Positions 1-10,565 of a stretch of 60,000 bases of DNA are shown piece after piece (the stretch's first letter is position 1; every line of letters starts with the position of its first letter). The translations under genes were made by a program, and so were the position numbers. Under the pieces are notes generated by a model, which worked only from the letters and a program-made list of their open reading frames with translations, ran no database searches and was not told where the DNA came from. The DNA comes from Bolinopsis microptera (lineage: Eukaryota; Ctenophora; Tentaculata; Lobata; Bolinopsidae): NCBI RefSeq assembly GCF_026151205.1, contig NC_087084.1, forward strand, positions 11,437,453 through 11,497,452, read 5' to 3'.

Positions 1-1018
1 ATCTTTGTGCAGACGTTAATTAAGCGAAATTAAAAATAAATGATAAGATTTCTTCAGTAAACCACGTAAACCTCCACCGGTCAACTCACAACTTATCCTT
101 ATTAACTTATTGTAACGGAGCCATGATAATTCATTTCTTGAATCAAATACCAAGAAATTGTAAATTATATTTTTACACGTGTTAAAAGTGTAGCTAATTT
201 AGTAATTACAATTGTGCAGAATGAATGCTCGTCTAGGAAAATGAATAATTGATAATATTATTTGTTCGGTTAACCTCACAGAATTCAGACGGGGACCTTA
301 TACCGTTCCTGTAACGGAGCATTAATAATTTGTTTCTTTAGGCCAATACCAAGATGAAGAAATATTCAAATTATTATTTATCTTAGTCACGTAATATCCC
401 ACGAACGAACAATTTATGAATTAATTTAAATTAAAAATGCCGGCGCATCTGGTCTAATATATATTGTCATTAATCTTGAGTAAGGATTAATATACAATGG
501 AGAGGGAGTTGCAAACTTAGATTCTGCACCAAACCAAAAGTCTATATTTTTGCACGAAGCTTACAAAATCATTCGCAATTTGAATCTCAGGTAACAAAAA
601 AATTAAGATCACTCTATTGTCCATTAATTATATTAATTAGATTTAATTAGACAAATTAAATTATAACTTTATAAGGCAGACAGTCCTCTTGGACAGATAG
701 ACTGGACATTAAACGATTGTGAGTTCATGATTGGAGGAAGCACGACTAGCAGCTAGCGTCTCTCAATGACGAGGTAAAACATGGTGTCCTACTTGTCGTT
801 TAACTGTTTCAAGTTGAAACTGGGAAATAGAGTTTGGCCACTATTATACGCCATTTTACGGCCTTTTTTATTGAAATCTTTCAAATCAATCAATTACATA
901 CAAATTTACACAATAAATGAACAACATTAAATGATATGCACTAAAATGAGAAATGAGAAATACAGACAACAGGGATTTAAGATCTTATGAACATATTGTT
1001 AGCTTTAGGTAGACTGCC
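1..1018. other. Noncoding AT-rich stretch with a degenerate duplicated segment
   Basis: No gene is visible. Bases around 115-165 and 305-350 resemble each other (both run through TAACGGAGC, a TTTCTT stretch and AATACCAAGA), so the segment looks like an old, diverged tandem duplication with a period near 190 bp. Nothing else is recognised up to the LINE remnant that follows. Confidence 0.4.
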
Positions 1019-1450
1019 TCACATCTCTGTCTCGAGGGAATAATCTAGATCATTATCAAAGTCCTCCGGCAGAATTTTATCCCACATGTAGGAGGTCAGT
1101 TTGCTTTTGAACTCAGAAATAGTCTCTATCTCACGTATAGCTAGAGGAATATGATTCCATTTGGAATGGGTCCTAAAGTAAAAGTTTTTAGCAAAAGCGT
1201 TAGAGCTTGCTCGTGGTAAGATTGAGCTTACAAAACATAAGGGGTCCATGTGGCTATTTCTTAACCTTGAGTGGCCTTGAAATGGTTGCAAATATGAGGG
1301 TAAAGTGACAGGTATATGTTGCTTCACAATCTTAAAGAAGAAAATAAGGTCAAGAAAGTCGAAGCGGTCTTCTATGGGCATAATCTTAAGCTGTCTGCAG
1401 CCACGATACTTTAGTTCAGTTAAACGACATGAAAACGACCTACAATTACG
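1019..1450 (-). pseudogene. C-terminal end of a CR1/Jockey-like non-LTR retrotransposon
   Basis: The minus-strand reading frame ends with the C-terminal region that follows the reverse transcriptase in CR1/Jockey-type LINEs. It has a leucine-rich stretch with LKIMPIEDRFDFLDLIFFFK (the usual R-x2-L-x-L-P-x2-R-R-x2-D-L helix), then FYFRTHSKWNHIPLAIRE and SEFKSKLTSYMW, matching the family pattern R-x3-W-N-x-L-P-x2-(I/V)-R followed by F-K-x-K-L. The catalytic RT palm and the endonuclease are absent, so this is a 5'-truncated, dead copy. The frame is open from about 1546, but residues upstream of about 1450 no longer look like the family. Family identity is inferred from motif order only; the exact clade is not resolved. 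Confidence 0.65.
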
Positions 1451-1550
1451 ACTTGAATAGAGTAACATCGAAATGAGAACAATGACGTTGTAGAATGTGG
1501 AATTCTGAAAAAATGACTGCCAGAAAATGACAAAAAGTTTACCCAACCCC

Positions 1551-4406
1551 CAAAAATCACGATCCTGCAGTTGTTGCTATACCGTTGTAACAATGTAATG
1601 ACATACCCGTAAACCAACGTCACAGTAGTATGTACACGCCCCTGATAATATTCATTAATATAACTATAATAATATGTTATAATGTAACGGTGAAATTTTA
1701 AAATTTGTAACAAATAACAGTAACTGTATCCTCCTCTGCAGTATTCCCGACCAGGAGCGGTATCCACTGTAACATTAGACTCTAACAGAGTAACAGGTTT
1801 AGACATGGCACCGGCAGCATGGTGATCAGGTGATGATATCTCGTGTTTACTTGAGGACAGGTTTCGTCTGGATTATTGCATGCTCGGTAGGTGACTGAGT
1901 GTCGGTAAATAGTTTTTATTAGTTCTGGAGGAAAGTAATTCTTGAGAGTAATTGTGGAGATTGTGCGACAGGTTGTCAGATTGGAAGCTGCAAGATAACA
2001 TGTGTTAATCGTTGTGAGTTTGTTATTATTAGCTTTTGTGACAATCAAACATGGCTCTTCAGGGGAGCTTCTTTCAATTCTTGCAGGTTAGGTAAATGGA
2101 CTCAAGTTATCTGTGATGTTATCTTGCTGTTGATTAATTGTTTCATTATATCCACAATTACTGGAATACCTTCTCGTCAACACCTACAATAGAATATCTA
2201 ACCAAAACTCCGTGCTTACATGAAGAAAACCTTACAAGCCGCATTTCTTTTCTCTCCTAAATCTTAATTTGCAAGTAATCCTATTCGCCTTCAAATTTGA
2301 ACTCTCACAATTACATCTCCACGCGGAAAAATCAAGTCAGTCTGCCCATTTTAAAGTGCATACAATCGACTGGAATCAGATTATCGCTAACTGTTGGCAG
2401 AAAATTTGATTGATTTGTGCTTAATCAACTTAGTTGTGGTCGCTGAATTCGGAATCGGGAAACAGGGCACCTCCTGATATAATTATGTGAGGGGAATCGT
2501 GTTGAATCGTGTTTAAAATATTGCAAAGTTTGCACGTTTTAGACGATTTAAAATGGTCAGACCACCCTCTCAAAGGGGATATTTTAAAATAATTGTCTGT
2601 TTTCAGACACATAAATTGTATAACTTGATAATGAATTAAGAGTAGCTGCATTGAGGGTATCTATTTTTGGCTGGAATGAGATCGTGTCAGTTGAGTATGC
2701 TGGATTTAGAGGATTGTGGTAATTATTTTCATTGTTAACGTCCTTGTTGGAGCCGTTATCTACCGGGTAAATTACTTTAATGTAATATGGTGAATTAACA
2801 CCTTGTTATGATTTAAGTTAATCTTCATTCTTCTTTCAGCTGAAATAAGACACGTACAAGTATGAATATTCTGCAGGTGCAAAAGAGGATTTAAAACTGT
2901 GGTCATGTTTGGATTAAAAGCAATGTGTACGAAGATATCTTTGCTTAGTTTGAAATGAAAAATTATCTGATCTCATAGTTTAGCTACAGCTTTTAATTAA
3001 CTATAACCCTGGAAGAACTTTAATGAGCCAGGTTAAACATGAAATAAACTTTGGGGAACAAATTGCTTTGAAAGCAGTTGAAACCCGACATTTTACTGCT
3101 AAAACTCTCCAACCATCCTTAACAACAAATTGAAAGGCGCCTTAACAATATTAGATGATAATTACCACTACCAGAAAATGAAATTACCGAGATCAACACG
3201 ACGGATTATTATTCAGCTCCCTGTCTTGGTGGCCTCATGGTCTGGTTCGTGTTTTCCTTGCCCACCAACAAAAAAGGTAACACGATATCCCTCACAGTCC
3301 CGTACTATGAAAGCGGGATAAGAATTAACAGACAAATTAATGAAATGATTGGTTGGAAACCTTGCGGCAGGGGATAAAGTGTGCAGCTGATCGAATCTTC
3401 ATCCGTGAAATAAGTACGGAATCTGATTAATAAAATCAATTTCCACTAAAAGGTTTCCTTGCAGGATTCCTGTTGAAGATCAAATTGAGACATTTGTTGC
3501 ACAGATCCTGACAGTAATTACAATTATAATGAAAAGAGAAGAGGAGAACGGGAAAAGCCCAGTACCTACATACATTTTATGTACTTTTATTTTCCCGTTC
3601 TATTTTATGATAAAATAGAAGAGCTACCAATTTCATACGACCTCTAGACGTTACGGTGGTCGGTGGTAAATGATTGGACTGTTTCAAGCTAAGTCAAGTT
3701 AAGCGATTCGTTCATAAAAAAGAAATGAACAACGGAAATGACCCAAGGCCCCGAAGGGAAGATAATGGATAATGACGTTTACAAATCGAATAAATTAGCT
3801 GTCAACTAGCAATCAGAAATTAAAGGACTGCTGGCTGCTGGGTGCAATGCCCCTTTGACTTGCAGCTAAAAAAGGTTACACGGTACACAATTAAACTTTA
3901 TATAATACTATAATACTAAGCTAAAACCGTGCTAAAACATGCAATTTCTTCACGTGACATAACCATGGAAACATGATTGGTTACCTAGCACCCACGTGAT
4001 CACGTGACAACCGTCATTGATATTCATAGTTACACGGCTGCAAGGTAAACAAACTGTCTGCAAATGAGTGGTGTAAACATTAACGGTTACCAATAACCCT
4101 TACTAGCAGGTAAATAAACACTGTTATTTTGTAACACTTTCAATGCGGGGCTGGCCGGTATTATACTTGAGTGAAGATTGTACTAGACCTATACTGGAGT
4201 TTAGTAAGGAAATAAGTTGTAGGCTTAGAATTAAGAAAATAAGTATTTGATATAGACTTATGCAGTTTATTCAAGTAAATATTAAATATTAGTTTTAGAC
4301 TGGAGGTTAAGTTGACTGTTGAAGATTATTCGTGACAACGTAATAATTGAATAAGTAAATAAGCATTGTGATTGAGCATTAGACTTTGAATTACATAAAT
4401 AAATAA
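1551..4406. other. Noncoding, no recognised gene
   Basis: Only short chance reading frames without recognisable domains are seen. Short inverted repeats occur near 3560-3620 (a TTTTATGATAAAATAGAAG stem region). Three CACGTG sites lie at 3951, 3993 and 4001, the last two within one 14-bp stretch. Confidence 0.5.
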
Positions 4407-4440
4407 ACGTTAATTATTAGACATGTCTAATAATTAACGT
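4407..4440. repeat. 34-bp perfect palindrome
   Basis: A 17-bp arm (ACGTTAATTATTAGACA) is followed directly by its exact reverse complement, with no spacer. It is too long and AT-rich for an ordinary binding site and could form a cruciform. No element ends are recognised around it. Confidence 0.9.
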
Positions 4441-4881
4441 CTATGTATAGACTTATGGGATTGATGAATTTGCCGATGACGCGTGAGAAAGACTACAGTA
4501 AATTTCAGAAAAGTTCCTAAGTTATCAATATTCTTTAAGTTTAATGCACTCTATTAGTTATTACCCTTTCATGGTAGTCTTCAAACATAACGCAAAAACT
4601 AACAAATCATAATAAGGTTCAAGAAATAAAACGATCATCAGCAATCGATTTATTTTATGAATTACTTTAATTAATTGAGCTAGACATTGAAAATCATTCG
4701 AGTATTTTAAATCGGGATTAAATGACATACCTAAATACCTTTATTGGAGTCTACGGTTGGACTTTGATAAATTAACTAATTAAAAACTTAATTATTATTC
4801 AGTTGTCATGCTGGCGTGATGGTGATTTGTTCTAAATTACGTATTCCAGCAAGGGAATTCGTGGAACATATTATAAAGGTA

Positions 4882-5458
4882 CAGGGACGTAGCCAGGATT
4901 TTTCTTTGAGGGGGGCTGTCGGCGAGCGAAGCGAGCCGACGCGTCCAATCAAGCTGCGCAGCGAGCGAAGCGAGCAAGCTGTGGCAGGGGTCTGGGGGCG
5001 CAGCCCCCAGCGGGGTCCAGGGGCGGAGCCCCTTGGCGGGGGCTAGGGGGGCGCAGCCCCCCGGAAATTTTTTGCGAAACAGGGTGTTTTAGACGACATT
5101 TGGCATTAAAGAAATTTGTAGGACAGCAATAAACTGGGATTGAAAAGAATCAAGTACTCACGTAAATTTGGTAACTTCACAACAGCAATCTGCATTCTCC
5201 AATCAGAATTTACGACTTACTCAGGCCTCATCGTCTTAAGATTTTTACATTTCCTACGGTCTAGGGGACACTATTGACTATAATTATAGAAGTCTTCTAG
5301 AATGTTTGCTTGGATTTAATGACATATATTTACTAATCCACAGTTCAAATCTTTGACTGACTACAGTCATAAACACAGCCCAGTTACCAGGCGACCATGG
5401 GGACTAGGGGGCTTATCTTTTTAGCCCCCCTAGCCTCCCCCCCCTGGCTACGTGCCTG
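4882..5458. mobile_element. Non-autonomous hAT transposon (MITE), 577 bp
   Basis: The left end CAGGGACGTAGCCAGGA and the right end TGGCTACGTGCCTG are imperfect terminal inverted repeats of the hAT type. The element is flanked by an exact 8-bp target-site duplication TAAAGGTA (4874-4881 and 5459-5466), the length hAT transposases produce. The interior has no transposase. Its left part is GC-rich and built of short motifs (GCGAGCGAAGCGAGC twice; GGGGCGCAGCCCCC, GGGCGGAGCCCC and GGGGCGCAGCCCCCC as small palindromes), in strong contrast to the AT-rich host DNA. A short frame (4816-5046) crosses the left end and is not a gene. Confidence 0.93.
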
Positions 5459-5649
5459 TAAAGGTATAACGTAGACTCTTTAAAACTTAAAAAAGAAAAT
5501 AATTGTTGTGTGATTTTTAAATAATTGTTAACTAATTATAACAATACAAATTTATTAAATTTACGTCACGAAGGCTTTGTTTCACTTTTGAATGAAAAGC
5601 TCTAAAAAAATTAGGGGTAAATCAGAAAGTTTAACTGCAAGCAACAAAA

Positions 5650-6105
5650 AATGTCCACAAAATCTAAAGTAGATTTTGTGCACTAAGTCTAACGAAATAT
5701 TTTTATAATATTAATGAAACTAGATATTTATGCACGATTGGATAACCTCTGATTTACAGAGCAGCAACATTCTTTCAAAAAGGGTGGACCTCCGATAATA
5801 CAAATATATTCTTGTGCATGAACCACAAGCCATGCATCAAAATATTTCAGCTCGTTGATAGGGCCTAAATTTACCGATTCCATCCACAAAATCTAAAGTA
5901 GATCTTATAAACAAACTATTTCCGTAATAATACTAGATATTTATGCACGATATGATTACTGATGATTTAGAGGCGTCGACAACGCATTCTTTAAAAAAGG
6001 GTGAACCTCCGACGGCTATAACTATATACTTGCGTGAACCATGAGAGAAGTATCAAAATATTTTAGATCGTTGAGAGGATCTAAATTTACCAATTATATG
6101 AAACA
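5650..6105. repeat. Degenerate tandem duplication, about 225-bp period
   Basis: Two adjacent diverged copies each contain, in order, CACAAAATCTAAAGTAGAT, CTAGATATTTATGCACGAT, a CATTCTTT..AAAAAGGGTG.ACCTCCGA stretch, a (C/G)TGAACCA stretch and TCAAAATATTT. The first copy also carries a small palindrome (CACAAAATCTAAAGTAGATTTTGTG region, 5655-5680). Origin unknown. Confidence 0.75.
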
Positions 6106-7365
6106 AATATTCAACAGTAAATTGATGCGTGGACCGTAACAGATTCTAACGATGATTGGATATTGTACGTGGCGCTGTGAGTATGAGACCATAGAATCCC
6201 ACCGGATAGGTTCTAGTTTGTTGTTAACGTAGATGGATATTGTACAGAATGAACAATTTTGAAAATTCGAAAATAATTTGTTTCGCTAAAAGTGATCAAA
6301 TTGCATAAAAAGTGGAGCAAATTAAAGAAATATTTTCGAAACATTTTGTAACTGAAAAATGTTGGAGGTTTCTGGTTTTTCTGAAATCTACCTTTCTTCT
6401 CATTTTGTGCAATTTTTATACTGATATTGGCGATATAATTATAATTGATTATCTGACGTGAAAATTTTAGAAGCAATTTTGTTTTCTCATCGATAACATA
6501 AACACCCTCGGTGAATTTTCAGCCTTGTACGATGTTCACAACTAAAGAAATTTGACTAAAATTGGCTTTAAGACATGTGGAAAAGTTGGAAAAGTTGGAA
6601 AAGTCAGTTAGATAAAAGACACCAATAAGTGGGTAAGTGGGACTCAAAAATGTTAAAAATCCTTTGAAAGCTTGTTATTGTGTCGGCAATTAGATTTTTC
6701 AAAAGGATCTGTTTGTACATCGCACGAGCAAGGAATAATGAATAAATTTAAGGTATGTGTCACGTCCTTTGATATTAGTGGTTATAATGTTGCGGATGTC
6801 AAGTTGGAGATACTATCTAAATTTAGCCTTGATTAGATGCTACAAAAATGCTGCAAAACTGACAAAAATGTTGCAAAACTGCCAAAAATGTGTCAAATTT
6901 AGGTGGTACTGGTAGTCACGGTTGCCGAAACAAACAGAAAACAAAGTCGTTACTAACAAACTAACGAATCTCAAAAGTCATGTGTTGGATAAAATTTGTT
7001 AGTTCTACATATTTAAGTCATTCCTACTGCTGCATTTGACTTTTGAGTACAAATATCGAAGGTACAGGACTTTATCTATTCTACCCTGCGATGCAGATAT
7101 CATCAAAATGTCAAGGCATGCAACGTATATTTACAGGATCTGCAAAAATATTTTAGCTGTATCAATAAAATTACCATAAACAATAAATAATGAAATACCA
7201 TAACTATTATTAAGTAACAACTAGTAAAATACCATAAAATACCTATCTACCTTTTCGGCCATAATTTTCCGGCCTTAAAGTTTACGTTTAGGTCTTGAGA
7301 GGGGAAATTTGAGGCTGGGAAGCAGAAAACCGGGAGAAATTAGGATAGAACAAACCTGGGTAGAA
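6106..7365. other. Noncoding, no recognised gene
   Basis: Contains only short direct repeats (AAAAGTTGG at 6581-6604; CAAAAATG(C/T)TGCAAAACTG near 6843-6895; AAATACCATAA near 7192-7240). No coding signal is seen on either strand. Confidence 0.45.
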
Positions 7366-7799
7366 ATGTCATAATCTTAACCAGTGTAACATTAAATGTT
7401 ATAATCTTAACCAGTCTAACATTAAATGTTATAATCTTAACCAGTGTAACATCAGATGTTACAATCCTAACCAGTGTAACATTAAATGTTACAATCTTAA
7501 TCAGTGTAATATTAAAATGTTACAATCTTAATCAGTGTAACATTAAATGTTACAATCTTAACCAGCGTAACATTAAATTTTATAATCTTAACCAGTGTAA
7601 TATCATATGTTACAATCCTAACCAGTGTAACATCAGATGTCACAATCCTAACCAGTGTAACATTAAAATGTTACAATCCTAACCAGTGTAAAATTAAATG
7701 TCACAATCTTAATCAGTGTAACATAAAATGTCACAATCTTAATCAGTGTAACATAAAATGTCACAATCCTAACCAGTGTGACATCAAATGTCACAATCA
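7366..7799. repeat. 30-bp minisatellite, about 14 copies
   Basis: A unit of about 30 bp (TGTTACAATCTTAACCAGTG followed by TAACATTAAA) is repeated head to tail with substitutions and occasional 1-bp insertions. Each junction contains a dyad (GTAACATTAAATGTTAC). Because 30 is divisible by three, a minus-strand frame (7663-7845) reads through part of the array as a 10-residue repeat; this is a by-product and not a gene. Confidence 0.9.
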
Positions 7800-9802
7800 A
7801 GTTTTTATAACTGCTAAATGCCCAATGTATGCCAGTACCGTGCATTCACGTCCGGAATTCAGGTGTCACAGCACTAAAGTGATAGCAGTACTAAGTACAT
7901 CAACATGGTCTGGTCACGAACAAACCTCATATAAGGTAAAAGTTAAGACTGCTAAGGTATCAATGACAACTAAAACTACATATCACGACTATCTTAATAC
8001 GTAATCAGAGCACATATCACTATGTTAAAATCAGTCAACTTACTGTAAATAACTTATAGGAACTGCTTAAACAACAGACCGTATATTAATGTAAAACTGT
8101 ACTAGTAAGCTATGATCTGCCTAAAAACACAGCGGCCTGTGTTGTATGTTGAAATGAAAAGGTTTTAAACTCTTTACTTCAGGGAGTAAGAACAAGTAGC
8201 AGTGATGAGCTGGGAGACTAGTCTATTTCATAAAATATGTAAAGCTTGTCGTCGTTGTCGGGTGAAACATGAAACAGTCGAAAATACAATACTTGTTTGT
8301 TAAAGAACTATTACACTTAGAGTTAAATAACTTAATAACGCGTCCGTTATCTAGTCTTGCTCCGTAAGCAACTGAACATTATTCAAGTTTTCAACCTTCT
8401 CTCATGACCGTCACATAAAATATGTGATGTATGCACAGCGTGTCGTGAAACATGAAGCAAAAAGAGCAAACTGTGTGCGAGTTAATTGAAAAATTGAGAA
8501 GTACAAATACAATTTGTTGCAGACACCTTAGACGAGCGTATACGAAACACCCTAACGAAGTGATAACCAGAGTAATAGCAGTGTTGGGGCTAGGGACGGG
8601 ACAATCAACCAAATCGATTTTAACATCGTCCCAAAAGCTTAGAAAGTTCTAGAGTGAGACAAATGAAAACGAACGTCAAACTAAGAGTTGGCACGCCTGT
8701 GTCGAAGATACTAGATACTAGATACAGTGATACCCCGATTTACCGCAGAGTTTGAAAGAAAGGTAAAAGCTGCGATAAATCGGGGCGCGGGTTTTTACTC
8801 TACAAGATACCAGATACTAGATACCAGATACGCCTAGGAAGAGCACACAGACGATCACAAGTGTTACATGACATGGTATCTAGGGAGAGAGCTGCAGTGT
8901 GGTGGTAGTTACGTGGGGGTACGGCTTCTCTCAGCTGTCTATAAATACTAGGTGTGAGATGTTAGCTGCTTTGTTTCACATTTCACTGCTGTTTCACTGG
9001 TTGTTTCACATTCTTCACTGAGCTGGTTTTATCCACAGTTCGTAAAAGTAGCAGGGTTGTAGTCTATGTTATAATATGTTGTGATATGTTGTGAAAGACA
9101 GTGAAAACGTGGTACAAAGTCGTTGAGTCTGGCAGGGAAAGTGTAGTAACGCTGAGGTATGTGGTGCATTTAGCCGAATTTAACAGGGTGAGATCATGTC
9201 GACATGTCCAGTTAGTTTAGCAGCTCAGTAAGATTGGATCTGGCAGGGCACTGACATCACTGTCAGTAACATCTTACAACTGCAGACTTAAATTGTGAAA
9301 TACCACCAGTATTGGTGATCGGCCAGTGGAGCGGTGGACGAATTCCATGTTAATGTAGTTTAGTGTTCCTGGCGTTTGTAACATGGTTTTGTAAAGTATA
9401 GTCTAATCTGTTAGATGAAGAAGTGACGGGACGCAGTCTGGGGGTAGCGATCACGTGGTACAGATAGTAAAATGTCAGGTACAAGATATACAGTGCAGTC
9501 CTACAACTACTATCGGTCACGTGGCAGGGTATAGTTTGTCTGGTCTAAGATAATATCTGGTTCCAATCCTGTCAACTTCGAGTCAAGTTCCAGTCTGTTT
9601 CCATGGTTGCAGCAAATGCCGACACATTGTTTATCAACAGATAACAGATAACCGGAAATCAGAGGTTAACTGGGTGATCCGGTTATAGGCAAGCTATAAT
9701 TAACTAATGACTTTATGCTCCATTATGTTTATAATTTTAGGTTTGGTTTGGGTTACGAGTAAACTTGTCTCATTGGTCGGGGATTGGATTACCGGACGTT
9801 TT
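7800..9802. other. Noncoding stretch with short repeats
   Basis: No gene recognised. It holds GATACTAGATAC/AGATACCAGATAC short repeats at 8706-8830, runs of TTTCAC(A/T) near 8970-9020, and CACGTG sites at 9452 and 9518. Confidence 0.4.
8725..8802. mobile_element. Remnant related to the pogo-like MITE at 17.7 kb
   Basis: A short inverted repeat: ACCCCGATTTACCGC on the left and GCGATAAATCGGGGCGCGGG on the right, with the ends CAGTGAT and TTTTTACTC. The interior wording matches the better-preserved element at 17673-17870 (CCCCGATTTACCG, GGAGTTTG, GGTAAATC). It is degenerate and shorter, so only a fragment. Confidence 0.55.
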
Positions 9803-10565
9803 GTAAAGCGGTAGCACATAGGACACACTCAACAGCTACCGCCCCATATCCCGAAGTAAAGCGGTAGCACATAGGACACATTCAACTACCGCCTCATGTC
9901 CCGAAGTAAAGCGGTAGCACATAGGACACACTCAACTACCGCCCCATGTCCCGAAGTAAAGCGGTAGCACATAGGACACACTCAACAGCTACCGCCCCAT
10001 ATCCCGAAGTAAAGCGGTAGCACATAGGACACATTCAACTACCGCCCCATCTCCCGAAGTAAAGCGGTAGCACATAGGACACATTCAACTACCGCCTCAT
10101 GTCCCGAAGTAAAGCGGTAGCACATAGGACACACTCAACTACCGCCCCATGTCCCATAGTAAAGCGGTAGCACATAGGACACACTCAACAGCTACCGCCC
10201 CATATCCCGAAGTAAAGCGGTAGCACATAGGACACATTCAACTACCGCCCCATATCCCGAAGTAAAGCGGTAGCACATAGGATACATTCAACTACCGCCC
10301 CATGTCCCGAAGTAAAGCGGTAGCACATAGGACACACTCAACTACCGCCCCATATCCCGAAGTAAAGCGGTAGCACATAGGAAACATTCAACTACCGCCC
10401 CATATTCCGAAGTAAAGCGGTAGCACATAGGAAACATTCAACTACCGCCTCATGTCCCGAAGTAAAGCGGTAGCACATAGGTCACACTCAACTACCACCC
10501 TATGTCCCGAAGTAAAGCGGTAGCACATAGGACACATTCAACTACCGCCCCATGTCCCGAAGTAA
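9803..10565. repeat. 50/53-bp minisatellite with a hairpin in each unit, about 15 copies
   Basis: The unit is 50 bp: AGTAAAGCGGTAGCACATAG, then GA(C/A)ACA(C/T)TCAACTACCGC, then C(C/T)CAT(G/A)TCCCGA. A minority form is 53 bp because ACT is replaced by ACAGCT. Each unit contains GCGGTAG and, about 18 bases later, its complement CTACCGC, so every copy can form a stem-loop; the 53-bp form lengthens the stem (GCGGTAGC/GCTACCGC). The 53-bp form recurs at copies 1, 4 and 8, suggesting that blocks of units were duplicated. There are no unique spacers, so it is not a CRISPR array. Confidence 0.95.

Noticed and set aside
7663-7845. 60-codon minus-strand ORF with repeats
   Set aside because: It only translates the 30-bp minisatellite, whose period is divisible by three.
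9803-10565. CRISPR-like array of regularly spaced repeats
   Set aside because: Units are contiguous and of one kind; there are no unique spacers, no cas genes and the DNA is eukaryotic. It is a minisatellite.
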